DNA from: Polaribacter aquimarinus
GTDB taxonomy: Bacteria > Bacteroidota > Bacteroidia > Flavobacteriales > Flavobacteriaceae
DNA: 64,000 bases
NCBI RefSeq assembly: GCF_003129485.1
Contig: NZ_QFFG01000001.1
Span: 496,001 to 560,000 of the forward strand
Reading direction: 5' to 3'
Shown: piece by piece, positions 38,457 to 47,695 of the stretch
Layout: the number at the start of each line of letters is the position of its first letter
How positions within the stretch are numbered: the stretch's first letter is position 1
Notes under the pieces: model-generated
Database searches by the model: none
What the model saw: only the letters and a program-made list of their open reading frames with translations
Told to the model about the DNA's origin: nothing
Made by a program: the position numbers and the translations under genes

Positions 38457-40187
38457 TTACTTCAACATAGCAATCTCAAACTTTAAATCTTTAGATGGTA
38501 AAAACCCTATTCTATGTGCTTTCACCAATAAAACCTTATTAGATTTCACATCAAAAGGCTCTGAATAAACTTTCCAACTATTAGAATTCTGGTCTATTTT
38601 ATAACCAATAGAAGCCCCTTTTGTATCACAACTAATTGCAATTTTACCGTTTTTTAAAGTTACTACAGGCTTAGCTGTTTTTGGCTTTGAATTTTCACCT
38701 TTCCATAACCTTTTTACGAGCTCTGTTTCTGGTAAATTAGGATTATCTCCAATATCTGCTAACCATCTATCCATTTCGTTACTTAATTCAGTTAGCTTTT
38801 CATTATATTTAGGGTTTTCGGCTAAATTATTTAACTCAAAAGGATCATTAATACAATCGAATAATTCTTCTTTTGGTTTTTGCTTTCTAAACCACTGCTT
38901 TTGTATATCATTTAACTTCCCTTCTTTTTTTAACTTTAACAATTCTTGCATTGATGGTATACGCTCTCTATAAGCAACAGGAAGGTAGTATCCTTGATGT
39001 GGTCTGTAATTTCTGATATATTTAAATTGTTTGTCTTTAACAGCTCTAATTGCATCTGTGAATCCATCAAATCGATCGGCAGCTGCATGAATGTATTTGC
39101 GTTTATTCTTTTTATATTTTCCTAAAAAAGCTTGACCTTGAAGATGTTCTTCAGGTTTCTGGTTACTTAGAGAAAGTAAAGTTGGTGCAAAATCAATAAA
39201 ACTTAATAACTGACTATCTTTAGTACCGGCACTCTTTTTATCAGGAAAACGAATAATCATGGGAGTTTTTAAACCAGAATCATAAATCAATCTTTTTTCT
39301 CTTGGTAAAGGACCTCCATGATCTCCATAAAAGAAAATAATAGTATTATCTAACAATCCATCTTCTTTTAATTGCTTTAATACCGCACCAACCTGTTTAT
39401 CCATTTCTGCGATATTATTATACAATTTCCACATATCTCTTTGAACAACAGCATTATCTGGTAAATAAGGTGGTACCTTAAATTTAGTATGCTTAGGAAT
39501 ATGAATAGGAGTTTCTGTTTCACTCATCCTATTTTTAGCATGAGATTTTCCTTTATTTTTCCAATTGTATGTTCTATCACCAGATTGATAATGTCTTGTT
39601 TCTATTTCTCTAAATCCATATGGTTCGAATAAACCAGATTCATGTGTTTCTGTAAAATTAAATACAGCAAAAAAAGGTTGATCTTTTTTTCTGTTTCTCC
39701 AGTGAGCATAAGGACTACTTTCATCCCAAGCTGTAACTGGAGGTACAAATTGATAATCTGTTTTATAATTATTACTACAATAATAACCTTGTTTACGAAG
39801 TAACTCGCTTATCATTTTTACTTCTGCCGGGGGTACAGCTCCATATTTTGGTACTCCAGTAACCTCACTGTAAGAAGTAGTACGCATATGATTAGCACCA
39901 ATACTAGAAGGATACATACCAGTAGCAATAGCGGCTCTACTTGGAGCACATACTCCAGAAGTAGAATATAAATTTGGATAAACCACCCCTTCACTAGCTA
40001 ATTTACTTAAATGTGGAGTAACAATGGTTGAATCTCCAAAAGAAGGAATGTAATGCCCCATATCTTCAGTTACTAACCAAAGAATATTAGGCTGTTTAAA
40101 AGTTTTAACTATTTTATCTTCTTTTTTACAACTAAAAAGAAGTAAAAAAGATATGAATACATAAAGAAAATGTTGCTTGGTTTTCAT
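38457..40187 (-). CDS. S1-family sulfatase lipoprotein with C-terminal chitobiase-type beta-sandwich
   Basis: This is a 576-residue lipoprotein (LLLFSC, Cys20). The metal motif is LVTEDMGHYIPSFGD, the formylglycine site is C80-A-P-S-R, and FYGDHGGPLPREKRLIYDSG follows. This resembles the N-sulfoglucosamine-sulfohydrolase-like group (S1_8-type by resemblance only). Residues from about 505 form a small domain (ISCDTKGASIGYKI, VYSEPFDVKSNKVLLVKAHR) like the chitobiase/beta-hexosaminidase C-terminal module. It is a single-gene unit with its own PUL promoter site, back-to-back with that of the plus-strand gene at 40360. The target sulfate ester is unknown. Confidence 0.9.
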   Translation of the reverse strand: MKTKQHFLYVFISFLLLFSCKKEDKIVKTFKQPNILWLVTEDMGHYIPSFGDSTIVTPHLSKLASEGVVYPNLYSTSGVCAPSRAAIATGMYPSSIGANHMRTTSYSEVTGVPKYGAVPPAEVKMISELLRKQGYYCSNNYKTDYQFVPPVTAWDESSPYAHWRNRKKDQPFFAVFNFTETHESGLFEPYGFREIETRHYQSGDRTYNWKNKGKSHAKNRMSETETPIHIPKHTKFKVPPYLPDNAVVQRDMWKLYNNIAEMDKQVGAVLKQLKEDGLLDNTIIFFYGDHGGPLPREKRLIYDSGLKTPMIIRFPDKKSAGTKDSQLLSFIDFAPTLLSLSNQKPEEHLQGQAFLGKYKKNKRKYIHAAADRFDGFTDAIRAVKDKQFKYIRNYRPHQGYYLPVAYRERIPSMQELLKLKKEGKLNDIQKQWFRKQKPKEELFDCINDPFELNNLAENPKYNEKLTELSNEMDRWLADIGDNPNLPETELVKRLWKGENSKPKTAKPVVTLKNGKIAISCDTKGASIGYKIDQNSNSWKVYSEPFDVKSNKVLLVKAHRIGFLPSKDLKFEIAMLK

Positions 40188-40213
40188 TTTTTGGTACTTT
40201 AATAAAAATTAAT

Positions 40214-40260
40214 GCAATGTAAACTTTAATAAGAACTTAAGCGTCCTTTACTGTTATGAT
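40214..40260 (-). promoter_or_regulatory. PUL promoter site 8 (sulfatase 38457-40187)
   Basis: Coding-strand CATAACAGTAAAGGAC keeps CA-N8 and AAGGAC. The -7 box TACATTGC (40221-40214) starts at the fixed 27-nt offset. Confidence 0.7.
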
Positions 40261-40294
40261 TCTTTATCATAATAATTTTAACTACTATTTATTT

Positions 40295-40341
40295 GACAGG
40301 ATACCACAGGGCACTTAAACTATTTAATGTCTATAATTTTA
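40295..40341 (+). promoter_or_regulatory. PUL promoter site 9 (plus-strand nucleoside-hydrolase-like gene)
   Basis: This is the only site on the plus strand: GACAGGATACCACAGGGC (40295-40312), giving CAG-N7-CAGG. TAATTTTA (40334-40341) starts exactly 27 nt from the C of the second half. It lies 35 nt from site 8 in divergent orientation. Confidence 0.8.
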
Positions 40342-40359
40342 TCTAAAACTTAAAATAAA

Positions 40360-41238
40360 ATGAAAAAACTATTATTAATTGTACTTATAACACTTTTTTA
40401 TACTGATAATTTTACAGCTCAGACGATTAACCCTCCAAAAGGAAGAATTGCGATTGTTGCTGACGGTAATTCTCCTGACCCAGATGACTTAGGAGGTACA
40501 GCTATTAGTATTTCTTTAATAAAAGCCGCTGGTTTAGAAGATAGGTTAGTACATTATTCTCATAGTTGCGATTTGGTAAGAGATGATAGGATATCGGAAA
40601 AAGCTGAAAAAGAGCGCCATCATTTAATGCAAGTAGCATGTGATATGACAGCAAGACGTTGGGAAGGTTTTAATCACTTAACATTTTTCGATGCTATATG
40701 GCAAAAAGAAGAAACTATTAACGATTTATGTTGGGCAATAAATGCTTCTACAAAAGACAATCCTTTATGGATTATTGAAGCAGGAGAACCAGATATTATA
40801 GGAATGGCTTTAAAAAAAACACCTAAAGAAAAACACAAATTTGTAAAGATTATTACTCATCATCCAGCGAATGACAATGCAGGAGATTTTTTTAGTTGGC
40901 AACAAATTTTAGATTTTGGTATAGAAGAAGTAAGAATTCCAGACCAAAATATCAAACTAAAAGTATCTTTAGAAAAATGGGATTGGGCTAAAAATCATTC
41001 AGACTCCCGTATTCAACTATTGTGGACAATAGGTAAATTAGCCGAAGTTGATGATGTTGTAAAATTTCAAAAAGGAAAATGGGATTGCTCTGATGCAGGA
41101 ATGATTTTATATTGGATTACTGGTGCTAATGTAAATAATGGTTTAAAACAAGGAACTGTTGATGATGTTAAAAAAATACTATTAGATTATATTTCTAAAA
41201 ACCCAGAAAAGAAAAGAGGTCCAAAAAAGAAAAAATAA
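40360..41238 (+). CDS. Secreted nucleoside-hydrolase-fold-like protein, function unknown
   Basis: The protein has 292 residues with a signal peptide (MKKLLLIVLITLFYTDNFTAQ). Residues 30-45 (RIAIVADGNSPDPDDLGGTA) recall the Asp-rich calcium site of inosine/uridine-type nucleoside hydrolases (DxDxxxDD). NPLWIIEAGEPDIIGMAL and DCSDAGMILYWITGA could supply other parts of that fold. The C-terminus is very basic (KKRGPKKKK). It is the only plus-strand gene of the PUL set and has the same promoter architecture as the enzymes, so it is expected to be co-induced. A nucleosidase role in a PUL would be odd; hydrolysis of another N- or O-glycosidic bond is possible. I assign fold similarity only. Confidence 0.6.
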   Translation: MKKLLLIVLITLFYTDNFTAQTINPPKGRIAIVADGNSPDPDDLGGTAISISLIKAAGLEDRLVHYSHSCDLVRDDRISEKAEKERHHLMQVACDMTARRWEGFNHLTFFDAIWQKEETINDLCWAINASTKDNPLWIIEAGEPDIIGMALKKTPKEKHKFVKIITHHPANDNAGDFFSWQQILDFGIEEVRIPDQNIKLKVSLEKWDWAKNHSDSRIQLLWTIGKLAEVDDVVKFQKGKWDCSDAGMILYWITGANVNNGLKQGTVDDVKKILLDYISKNPEKKRGPKKKK

Positions 41239-41247
41239 AACCAAAAT

Positions 41248-41280
41248 AAAAAGCCGATTTAGCATAAAAATCAGCTTTTT
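41248..41280. terminator. Bidirectional hairpin between convergent genes
   Basis: Arms 41248-41260 and 41268-41280 pair with a single mismatch, with A-run and T-run flanks. They sit between the stop of the plus-strand gene (41238) and the stop of the GH39-like gene (41302) and suit both directions. Confidence 0.75.
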
Positions 41281-41301
41281 AATTTTATAGTTTATACAAC
41301 T

Positions 41302-42993
41302 CTATTCTGGTATTAATTCTATTAACTTTACCGAATGAGGTGCTAAATCTACTTTAAACATTAAAGCACCTTCATACTTTCCTATAATAGAATCTTTAAC
41401 TGTTAATGATAATCTAGATAATTGTTCATACTTAGATAAATTATTATCTAAAACATTTTTCCATCCATCTTCAAAACGATCAGAAGGTCTGTTACCATAA
41501 ATACGTCCGTCTGTTTTTTCTCCAACACCAGCGCTTCTGACATCACTATAAAGTTGATGCATTAAAACACTATTATTTTTGTCAATAGTCCACTCGTTCA
41601 TCTTCCATTTTGTTACATTAGAAATTTGACTACCTTCTAATTTGGGATAATAAGTTTTTGAATTTGAACTATTTCTAGTGGTGTTATGATTATATAGCAA
41701 TACATATATTTTACCGTTATTAGAAACAGGAATAGCACCTGAAAAACCTAAAAACTTGCCTGAAGTAGACATTCTAGTGCCTCCTTCTAATTTTAAAAAC
41801 ATTTCTGTAACACTTCTTCTTCCTGTAGGTAAATCACTTGATTCTAATTCTTGCCCCCAATCGTAAATTTCAGTAACATTATATTGATAGGCTAAATCAG
41901 CTATTGTTGCATACCAACTAGCTCCTAATTCTGTACCATCACTTAAGCTTAAACCCCTTTTGCCATTATCTCCTCTTAAAATTCCGAATTCTTGAATATC
42001 AAAAGGAATATTTGCAAATTGAGGATAACTATTTAATTTATCTCTATAAGGTTTTACTACATTTTCAAAACGTACTTCTTTTTTATCTAACTTTTCGTAA
42101 TAAGAAAGTGCAAAAAAATCCATTTTTGTTCCTGTTTGTCCTGTTGCATAATTTGTTCCTTGCGCACAGTGATCTATAATTTCAGTACTAAACTTACCTA
42201 CTGCTCCTTCTGTTAATAAATTTCCAGGACCAACAATGGCATCTGGTATAACTTTTAATATTTCATCTACTGTAATATCATAATGTTTAAAATACTCTTC
42301 TTTAGTTCCTCGCCAATGATGAGGGGTATAATTAGGTTCAGTAGCTATTCTAAAACGCCAAGATTTTACTTCAAAAACACCAAACTCATCCACCAAAGCT
42401 TGCATGTACGCATTTACATACTGCCTCCAAATATCATAATCATTTGGAGGTTTAGAGTTTCCATAAGTATCATCTACTCTTGGTAAACTCATCTCCCAAG
42501 GAACATTATCTAAAACAATTCTTGGTTTAAAACCAGTGAGTCTAAAGTTTCGTAAGCTACTTAGTAATTCGCTAAAATCTGTGATAATTTTACCTGACCC
42601 ATCTACACCTTTATAAAAAGCATTTTTACCATCTGTTCTACCTCCCATCATTCTAACCAAATTATAACTTTTTACATACTGTTTTATACTAATTAAAGAA
42701 TTTCTAAAACTAGCTCCATTAAATCTAGATTGATTAATCATTGGCCTTGTAGACCAAAAATTATAAAAAAGCCCTTCAGTTGAACCTGTATTTATTGTTA
42801 CTATTTTGTCTGGATCTACTTTCGAAAAATCAATACTCACCCCCAAATCCACATTATTATCGTCATCAGTATCATCTACCAATACCTCATCTTCTAAAAA
42901 AGGATCATCTTTAGAACAGGAAACTATTGTCACGAATGTTATAGAAAGTACAAAAATTAGAACTTTTAACTTATCAGCTATTTTCATAAACAT
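41302..42993 (-). CDS. GH39-like (clan GH-A) glycoside hydrolase lipoprotein
   Basis: This is a 563-residue lipoprotein (TIVSC, Cys26, followed by an acidic linker that may favour surface display). The TIM barrel contains RFRIATEPNY, with Glu219 as acid/base, and FDIQEFGILRGD, with Glu335 as nucleophile. FFALSYYEKLD and IYDWGQELESS are also present, and a beta-sandwich follows the barrel. This resembles GH39. From memory, GH39 enzymes occur in characterised ulvan PULs. ATG 42993 or the ATG two codons later (42987) could start the gene; both lie downstream of the predicted -7 box. It is a monocistronic unit with PUL promoter site 10. Confidence 0.75.
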   Translation of the reverse strand: MFMKIADKLKVLIFVLSITFVTIVSCSKDDPFLEDEVLVDDTDDDNNVDLGVSIDFSKVDPDKIVTINTGSTEGLFYNFWSTRPMINQSRFNGASFRNSLISIKQYVKSYNLVRMMGGRTDGKNAFYKGVDGSGKIITDFSELLSSLRNFRLTGFKPRIVLDNVPWEMSLPRVDDTYGNSKPPNDYDIWRQYVNAYMQALVDEFGVFEVKSWRFRIATEPNYTPHHWRGTKEEYFKHYDITVDEILKVIPDAIVGPGNLLTEGAVGKFSTEIIDHCAQGTNYATGQTGTKMDFFALSYYEKLDKKEVRFENVVKPYRDKLNSYPQFANIPFDIQEFGILRGDNGKRGLSLSDGTELGASWYATIADLAYQYNVTEIYDWGQELESSDLPTGRRSVTEMFLKLEGGTRMSTSGKFLGFSGAIPVSNNGKIYVLLYNHNTTRNSSNSKTYYPKLEGSQISNVTKWKMNEWTIDKNNSVLMHQLYSDVRSAGVGEKTDGRIYGNRPSDRFEDGWKNVLDNNLSKYEQLSRLSLTVKDSIIGKYEGALMFKVDLAPHSVKLIELIPE

Positions 42994-43012
42994 AGAATTA
43001 ATATATAGAAAT

Positions 43013-43059
43013 CAAAAATACACCATAAAATATTGATTGTAATCCTGTAGTCTACTGAT
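43013..43059 (-). promoter_or_regulatory. PUL promoter site 10 (GH39-like gene)
   Basis: Coding-strand CAG-N7-CAGGAT is followed by a perfect TAnnTTTG box, TATTTTTG (43020-43013), starting at the 27-nt offset. Confidence 0.85.
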
Positions 43060-43143
43060 ACTAATATTAATTCTTTTTAATTATAGTGACTTTCTGAAAA
43101 AACTGAATCTACTTGAGAGAAAACAACAGCTAAATAATACTGT

Positions 43144-43905
43144 TTATAGTTTTTTTAATAAGATATTCTTATACTCAACCTTCATTGGAGGACCTACATG
43201 TACTTGAACACCAATAAAACCTTTGTTACTCATGTTTTTAGTGTCCAAATCGGTAACATCACTCATTAGAACACCATTTACAAAGTGTTGCATACGATTG
43301 TCTTTTACAACTAAATGCATGGTATTCCAATCGCTATCTTTAATGGAAGATTTTAACTCTTTTGCGTCTCCTAAAGAACCAACTACATTTCTTGTTTGCC
43401 AGCAATTCCTTTTTACATTTTTTCTAAGGTTAGTTAAAGGAATACTATCTGGCATAGATTCAATAATTACCTTCTCACCAATGTAGGCCAAAGTAGTTCG
43501 CTTTTTCTCTTCGTAATTTTGTCCTGTATATTTGTTTTTACCATCAATATCAGATTGATATCCTCTTAATGCAAAAGGAAGGTTATCAATTTTTTCGCTC
43601 CTGTAATTCACCCCACTATTTCCAGATTTTGAAATTCTATATTCTAATTTTAACTCAAAATTAGTAGGTTGTTCTTTATTGTAAATAATAAAAGAGTTTC
43701 TATTTAAAATAGTTTCTGATGTGACCTTTCCAACTAAGACACCTTCTTTTACAGACCAATAAGTTTTATCACCGTTCCATCCTTCTAAATTTTTACCATT
43801 AAAAATGGATTTGAAGTTATTATCGCTTTTATGTTTACAGGATAGAAAACATAATAAAAAACAAAAAAATAAAGTATAACTTGTTAAAGGTAAAATTCTC
43901 ATCAT
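43144..43905 (-). CDS. DUF1080 (3-keto-disaccharide hydrolase-like) lipoprotein
   Basis: This is a 253-residue lipoprotein (LLCFLSC, Cys23) with a concanavalin-like DUF1080 fold. Landmarks are SIFNGKNLEGWNGDKTYWSVKEG, SGNSGVNYR, ALRGYQSDID, DWNTMHLVVKDNRMQHFVNG and GFIGVQVHVGPPMKVEYKNI. Some family members hydrolyse 3-keto-glycosides; others are undefined. It lies 26 nt after the TPR gene with the same orientation. It has no PUL promoter site, so it may belong to a separate system inserted in the PUL. Confidence 0.88.
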   Translation of the reverse strand: MMRILPLTSYTLFFCFLLCFLSCKHKSDNNFKSIFNGKNLEGWNGDKTYWSVKEGVLVGKVTSETILNRNSFIIYNKEQPTNFELKLEYRISKSGNSGVNYRSEKIDNLPFALRGYQSDIDGKNKYTGQNYEEKKRTTLAYIGEKVIIESMPDSIPLTNLRKNVKRNCWQTRNVVGSLGDAKELKSSIKDSDWNTMHLVVKDNRMQHFVNGVLMSDVTDLDTKNMSNKGFIGVQVHVGPPMKVEYKNILLKKL

Positions 43906-43931
43906 CTTTATAGTCTTTTAAAATTTAATCG

Positions 43932-45755
43932 TTAATTAGAATTAACAATCCTTTGAAACTTACTTAACATAGCTTCTAGGTTTGAAATGTATTCTTTAGG
44001 AAATCGAGCGCTTTTAGCCACCCCTATGGTTTTATGTATATAATAAAGTGCTTTACCTTTTTCATTTAATTGAAAATAAGACATCGCTAAAGACTTACCG
44101 GCTGCAACTTGTGTTTGGATATCGGATCTAAAATTTATTAATGCTCTCTCGCTAAATTCTCTGGCTTGCTTGGAATTTCGCATGCTTTTATCTGGACAAT
44201 TAATTAAAAAAGAACCATACCCTTCTTGAAGAATTGGGTTATTAGGTGAAAACTCTAGAGCGGCTTCATATAAATCAGCTAATTTTTTCCACATTTTATT
44301 ATTTTTATAATAATCTGAAAGATAATTAATTATAAATACCTGATCCGGAACATCATTAAATGCTTTTTCATAATACACTATAGCTTCTTTTTCATTACCA
44401 GCATTCTTAGCAAGAATACCATTAAAAAGATTTATTCGAGGGTTGTTAGAATCAACTCTTTTTAATTTGGATAAATATTTATTTGCTTTAACCATATCAC
44501 CAGACTGAATAGATAAAAATGTTGCTCCACCTAATACCGCAGGGTTATTAGGGTACTGTTCCAAAAATTCATTCATTAAGCTTAGTCCCTTTTCTTTCAT
44601 ACCAAGCCTTTCAAAAAATATTCCTGCTAATCTAGATTTTGTTTCTGGCTTTTCACTTTTACTCTTTTCAGCGGTTAAGAAGTATTTTTTTGCTGAACTT
44701 TTTAAACCTGAATTAGATAAACCTTTACCAACGTCAATTAACTCTTTATAATCATCTTGAAACGCTTCTATGTGATTCTCTATATAGGGCAAAGTTCTTC
44801 GTGCCATATTCATAGATATATAAAGCCTAATAGCTTTAGAAACAATATATTTACTCTCCGGAACATTTTTTAAACCAAAGTTTACCAAATCTAAAGCCCA
44901 AAGTAAATTGCTACTTCTAATTGCGTCTTCAATTTGTTTTAGCAAATACGTTTCAGATCTAGAATAAAAACATAACTTGTCTAATAAAGGATCTGCTGGT
45001 GGAACATAATCTTCTAAGTCTTTAGATCGGTCTGAATAATATTTGCTCAACTTCTTATCTCCTTTTTCAGCGTGTAAAACACTTAGTTGTTTATAGGCGG
45101 GACCAAATGAAATATTACTAGAAATCAAGATTTTTAGCTGCTTTTCAGCCAAATTAATTTTACCTACACTAACATAAAACTTTGCCAACTCCAAACTAGC
45201 ATAAACTGGTAACGGAAAATAAGACCTTCTTTTTGTGTCATTTAACACAAAATACTTCTTATTCATTCCAGACAATTTTTTAAGTATTTGCAAAAACTTA
45301 TCTGACTTTCCAATTTGACTATAAGCATCAGCTTTGTAATATAAAGCCATGTATAAATTGGGCTGAATAGCCAAAACGTTATCAAAATTCTTAATCGCGT
45401 TTTCCGAATCACCAAGTTCTCTTTTTAAACATCCTAAGTAATAACTCCATTTCCATTCTTTGGGGTCACGTTCAATAGCTAGTTGGTAGCATACTTCTGC
45501 TTCTTTAAAATAATTATTGGCATGATAAACCATTCCCAACTTTCCAAGATTATTAACAGATGGTTTACTTAAAGTTTTATCATTAGTTTTTGTAATATAT
45601 TTTTGAAATGATATTGATGTTTCGTTTAAACCTGAAATTTCAGGGAGTTGTTTAGCGTATTGACTATCAATATAATTGTTGATTAAAAAATATAATAAAG
45701 CCAATACTACAACAACGATAAAGGAGATATTAAAAAATTTATTTTTTCTGTTCAT
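43932..45755 (-). CDS. Membrane-anchored tetratricopeptide-repeat protein
   Basis: The protein has 607 residues with one N-terminal transmembrane helix (FNISFIVVVVLALLYFLINNYI). The remainder is helical TPR-type repeats, clearest at AEVCYQLAIERDPKEWKWSYYLGCL, AIKNFDNVLAIQPNLYMALYYKAD, AIVYYEKAFNDVPDQVFIINYLSDYY and LYEAALEFSPNNPILQEGYGSFL. It is probably a periplasmic scaffold anchored in the inner membrane. No enzymatic motif is seen. It is divergent from the cytochrome c gene (125-nt gap) and upstream of the DUF1080 gene. The function is unknown. Confidence 0.8.
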   Translation of the reverse strand: MNRKNKFFNISFIVVVVLALLYFLINNYIDSQYAKQLPEISGLNETSISFQKYITKTNDKTLSKPSVNNLGKLGMVYHANNYFKEAEVCYQLAIERDPKEWKWSYYLGCLKRELGDSENAIKNFDNVLAIQPNLYMALYYKADAYSQIGKSDKFLQILKKLSGMNKKYFVLNDTKRRSYFPLPVYASLELAKFYVSVGKINLAEKQLKILISSNISFGPAYKQLSVLHAEKGDKKLSKYYSDRSKDLEDYVPPADPLLDKLCFYSRSETYLLKQIEDAIRSSNLLWALDLVNFGLKNVPESKYIVSKAIRLYISMNMARRTLPYIENHIEAFQDDYKELIDVGKGLSNSGLKSSAKKYFLTAEKSKSEKPETKSRLAGIFFERLGMKEKGLSLMNEFLEQYPNNPAVLGGATFLSIQSGDMVKANKYLSKLKRVDSNNPRINLFNGILAKNAGNEKEAIVYYEKAFNDVPDQVFIINYLSDYYKNNKMWKKLADLYEAALEFSPNNPILQEGYGSFLINCPDKSMRNSKQAREFSERALINFRSDIQTQVAAGKSLAMSYFQLNEKGKALYYIHKTIGVAKSARFPKEYISNLEAMLSKFQRIVNSN

Positions 45756-45880
45756 TACGAATCAATTAATTTGCTAAAGTAGCAAAAACATAGGTTAGCA
45801 TCAATAAAAATAGAGAATTAACACGCTTTAATTTTTAAATTTACTTACTTTTATATCCGTGTTTATGAAAATAAAATTCT

Positions 45881-46297
45881 GTGTTGTATTCTAAGAAAAT
45901 TCATTTAAAAAAAGCTACTTATTTTTTACTTATATCCGTTACAGCTTTTGTTTTTAGTTGCAAAGATTCTAAAGAAAAAATTAATCTAAAAAAAGGGCAA
46001 GAATTATTTACTTCGGTTGGCTGTGCAACTTGCCATTCATTATCTGGAGATAAAGATAAACTTTACGGACCTTCTTTAAACGCAATTTTAGGTACTAAAA
46101 CTAAAGTTATTCGAAATAATAAAGAGTACTCTTTTTTTATTGATAGAAACTACATAAAAAAGTCCATCATAGATCCTGATTACGAAAAACCTCTTTTATT
46201 TAAGAGTAACAAAATGCCAAAACCTAGTCTTACAAATTTTGAAGTAGAGTGTATTACTGACTATTTGATAAGTATTAATAATAAATCAATAGAATAA
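45881..46297 (+). CDS. Small c-type cytochrome lipoprotein
   Basis: The protein has 138 residues. The single heme site is CATCH (in SVGCATCHSLSG), followed by YGPSLNAILG and a distal axial Met candidate in KSNKMPKPSLTNFE, as in class I cytochromes c. The lipobox FVFSC is followed by KDS. The only suitable start is GTG 45881 or TTG 45884. An ATG at 45865 is out of frame and stops after nine codons, so either a rare start or an old frameshift is involved. It precedes a VCBS-repeat gene by 2 nt. It is likely a periplasmic electron carrier for an unidentified dehydrogenase. Confidence 0.85.
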   Translation: MLYSKKIHLKKATYFLLISVTAFVFSCKDSKEKINLKKGQELFTSVGCATCHSLSGDKDKLYGPSLNAILGTKTKVIRNNKEYSFFIDRNYIKKSIIDPDYEKPLLFKSNKMPKPSLTNFEVECITDYLISINNKSIE

Positions 46298-46299
46298 CT

Positions 46300-47649
46300 A
46301 TGCTAAAAAATAAGTTCACCTTTCTACTAAGTTATATGCAATTAAAAAAGTGGTTATTTCTAAATATTCAAATCACTCTCCTTTTTCTATTTTCCTTTTC
46401 AGTTTTACTTGTTAATTGTAAAAACAAAGAATCAAATACCATTAAACAACCCAACAACTTAGTTGAAACTAAAAATAAATTAGCTGCAGATATTTCAAAA
46501 AAATTTACCCCAATAGCCATTGGTAACTCTTTCCAAGAACCTCCTCAAATATCAAACCTTGCAGTTGATGATGTTAACCAAGACGGTTTACTAGATGTTG
46601 TAGTATGCGATATTAAAAACAATACAATTTCAGTAATTAGTCAAGATCCAAAAAACATATTCAAAGAAAAAATAGTTGCAGACAATATAAAAGCACCTTC
46701 TCATGTTCAGGTTTTTGATTTTGACAATGATGGAGACAAAGATTTAATTGTAGCGCTACTGGGTATGTTATTTCCAAATAATGACAGAATCGGCTCTATT
46801 ATTGTTCTTGAAAATGATGGGGAAAATAATTTTACCAAACGAATAGTTATTGAAAACATTGCTCGCGCTGCTGATGTAAGAGCTGGAGACATCGATGGTG
46901 ATGGAGATATTGATTTAGTTACTGCTCAGTTTGGTTATGACGATGGAGAAACTTCATGGATAGAAAATTTAGGTAATTGGACATTTAAAAATCATAGCTT
47001 ACAAAATCTTTCTGGTCCTATAAATGTAGAATTAATTGATATTGATTTTGATAATGATTTGGATATTATTTCTTTGGTTACGCAAGAATGGGAAAAAATT
47101 TATTGTTTTGAAAATGACGGTAAAGGCAACTTTGAATCCAAACAATTATGGGGTTCTAGTAATGAAGATTTTGGGTCTAGTGGTATTTCAATCTCCGATA
47201 TAAACAAAGATGGCAAACCAGATATATTATACACAAACGGAGACGCTTTCGATTATTTACCTCCATTACCAAGACCTTGGCATGGTGTGCAGTGGCTTGA
47301 AAACTTAGGTAACTTAAAATTTAAATACCATCATATTACCAATTTTCCAGGTGCTTTTAGTGCAAGAACATCTGATATTGACAAAGACGATGACCAAGAT
47401 ATTTTTGTTGTAAGTGGATTTAATTATTGGGACAAACCAACCGCAGAAAGCTTAGTATTGTTAGAAAACGATGGTAATAATACTTTTAAAAAACATACCA
47501 TTGCAAAAGCTCCAACACATTTAATTACTCTAGAATTGGGTGATTTTAATAATGATGGATTTATGGATATAGTTACTGGCGGTATATATGTTTACCCTCC
47601 TTTTGATAAATTAGAACGTATTACACTTTGGATGAATAAAGGTGAATAA
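46300..47649 (+). CDS. FG-GAP/VCBS-repeat lipoprotein (seven-bladed propeller)
   Basis: The protein has 449 residues. There are seven calcium-loop motifs, such as DVNQDGLLD, DFDNDGDKD, DIDGDGDID, DINKDGKPD and DFNNDGFMD. They are spaced along the chain and fit a seven-bladed FG-GAP beta-propeller. The lipobox is VLLVNC. ATG 46300 is 2 nt after the cytochrome stop; ATG 46336 would give a tidier signal peptide and is an alternative. No catalytic residues are known for this type. It is co-transcribed with the cytochrome, so binding or scaffolding in the same periplasmic system is likely. Confidence 0.85.
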   Translation: MLKNKFTFLLSYMQLKKWLFLNIQITLLFLFSFSVLLVNCKNKESNTIKQPNNLVETKNKLAADISKKFTPIAIGNSFQEPPQISNLAVDDVNQDGLLDVVVCDIKNNTISVISQDPKNIFKEKIVADNIKAPSHVQVFDFDNDGDKDLIVALLGMLFPNNDRIGSIIVLENDGENNFTKRIVIENIARAADVRAGDIDGDGDIDLVTAQFGYDDGETSWIENLGNWTFKNHSLQNLSGPINVELIDIDFDNDLDIISLVTQEWEKIYCFENDGKGNFESKQLWGSSNEDFGSSGISISDINKDGKPDILYTNGDAFDYLPPLPRPWHGVQWLENLGNLKFKYHHITNFPGAFSARTSDIDKDDDQDIFVVSGFNYWDKPTAESLVLLENDGNNTFKKHTIAKAPTHLITLELGDFNNDGFMDIVTGGIYVYPPFDKLERITLWMNKGE

Positions 47650-47695
47650 TATACAATACTTTTAGAATCAAAAAATTGGATCTATTGAAAACTAA

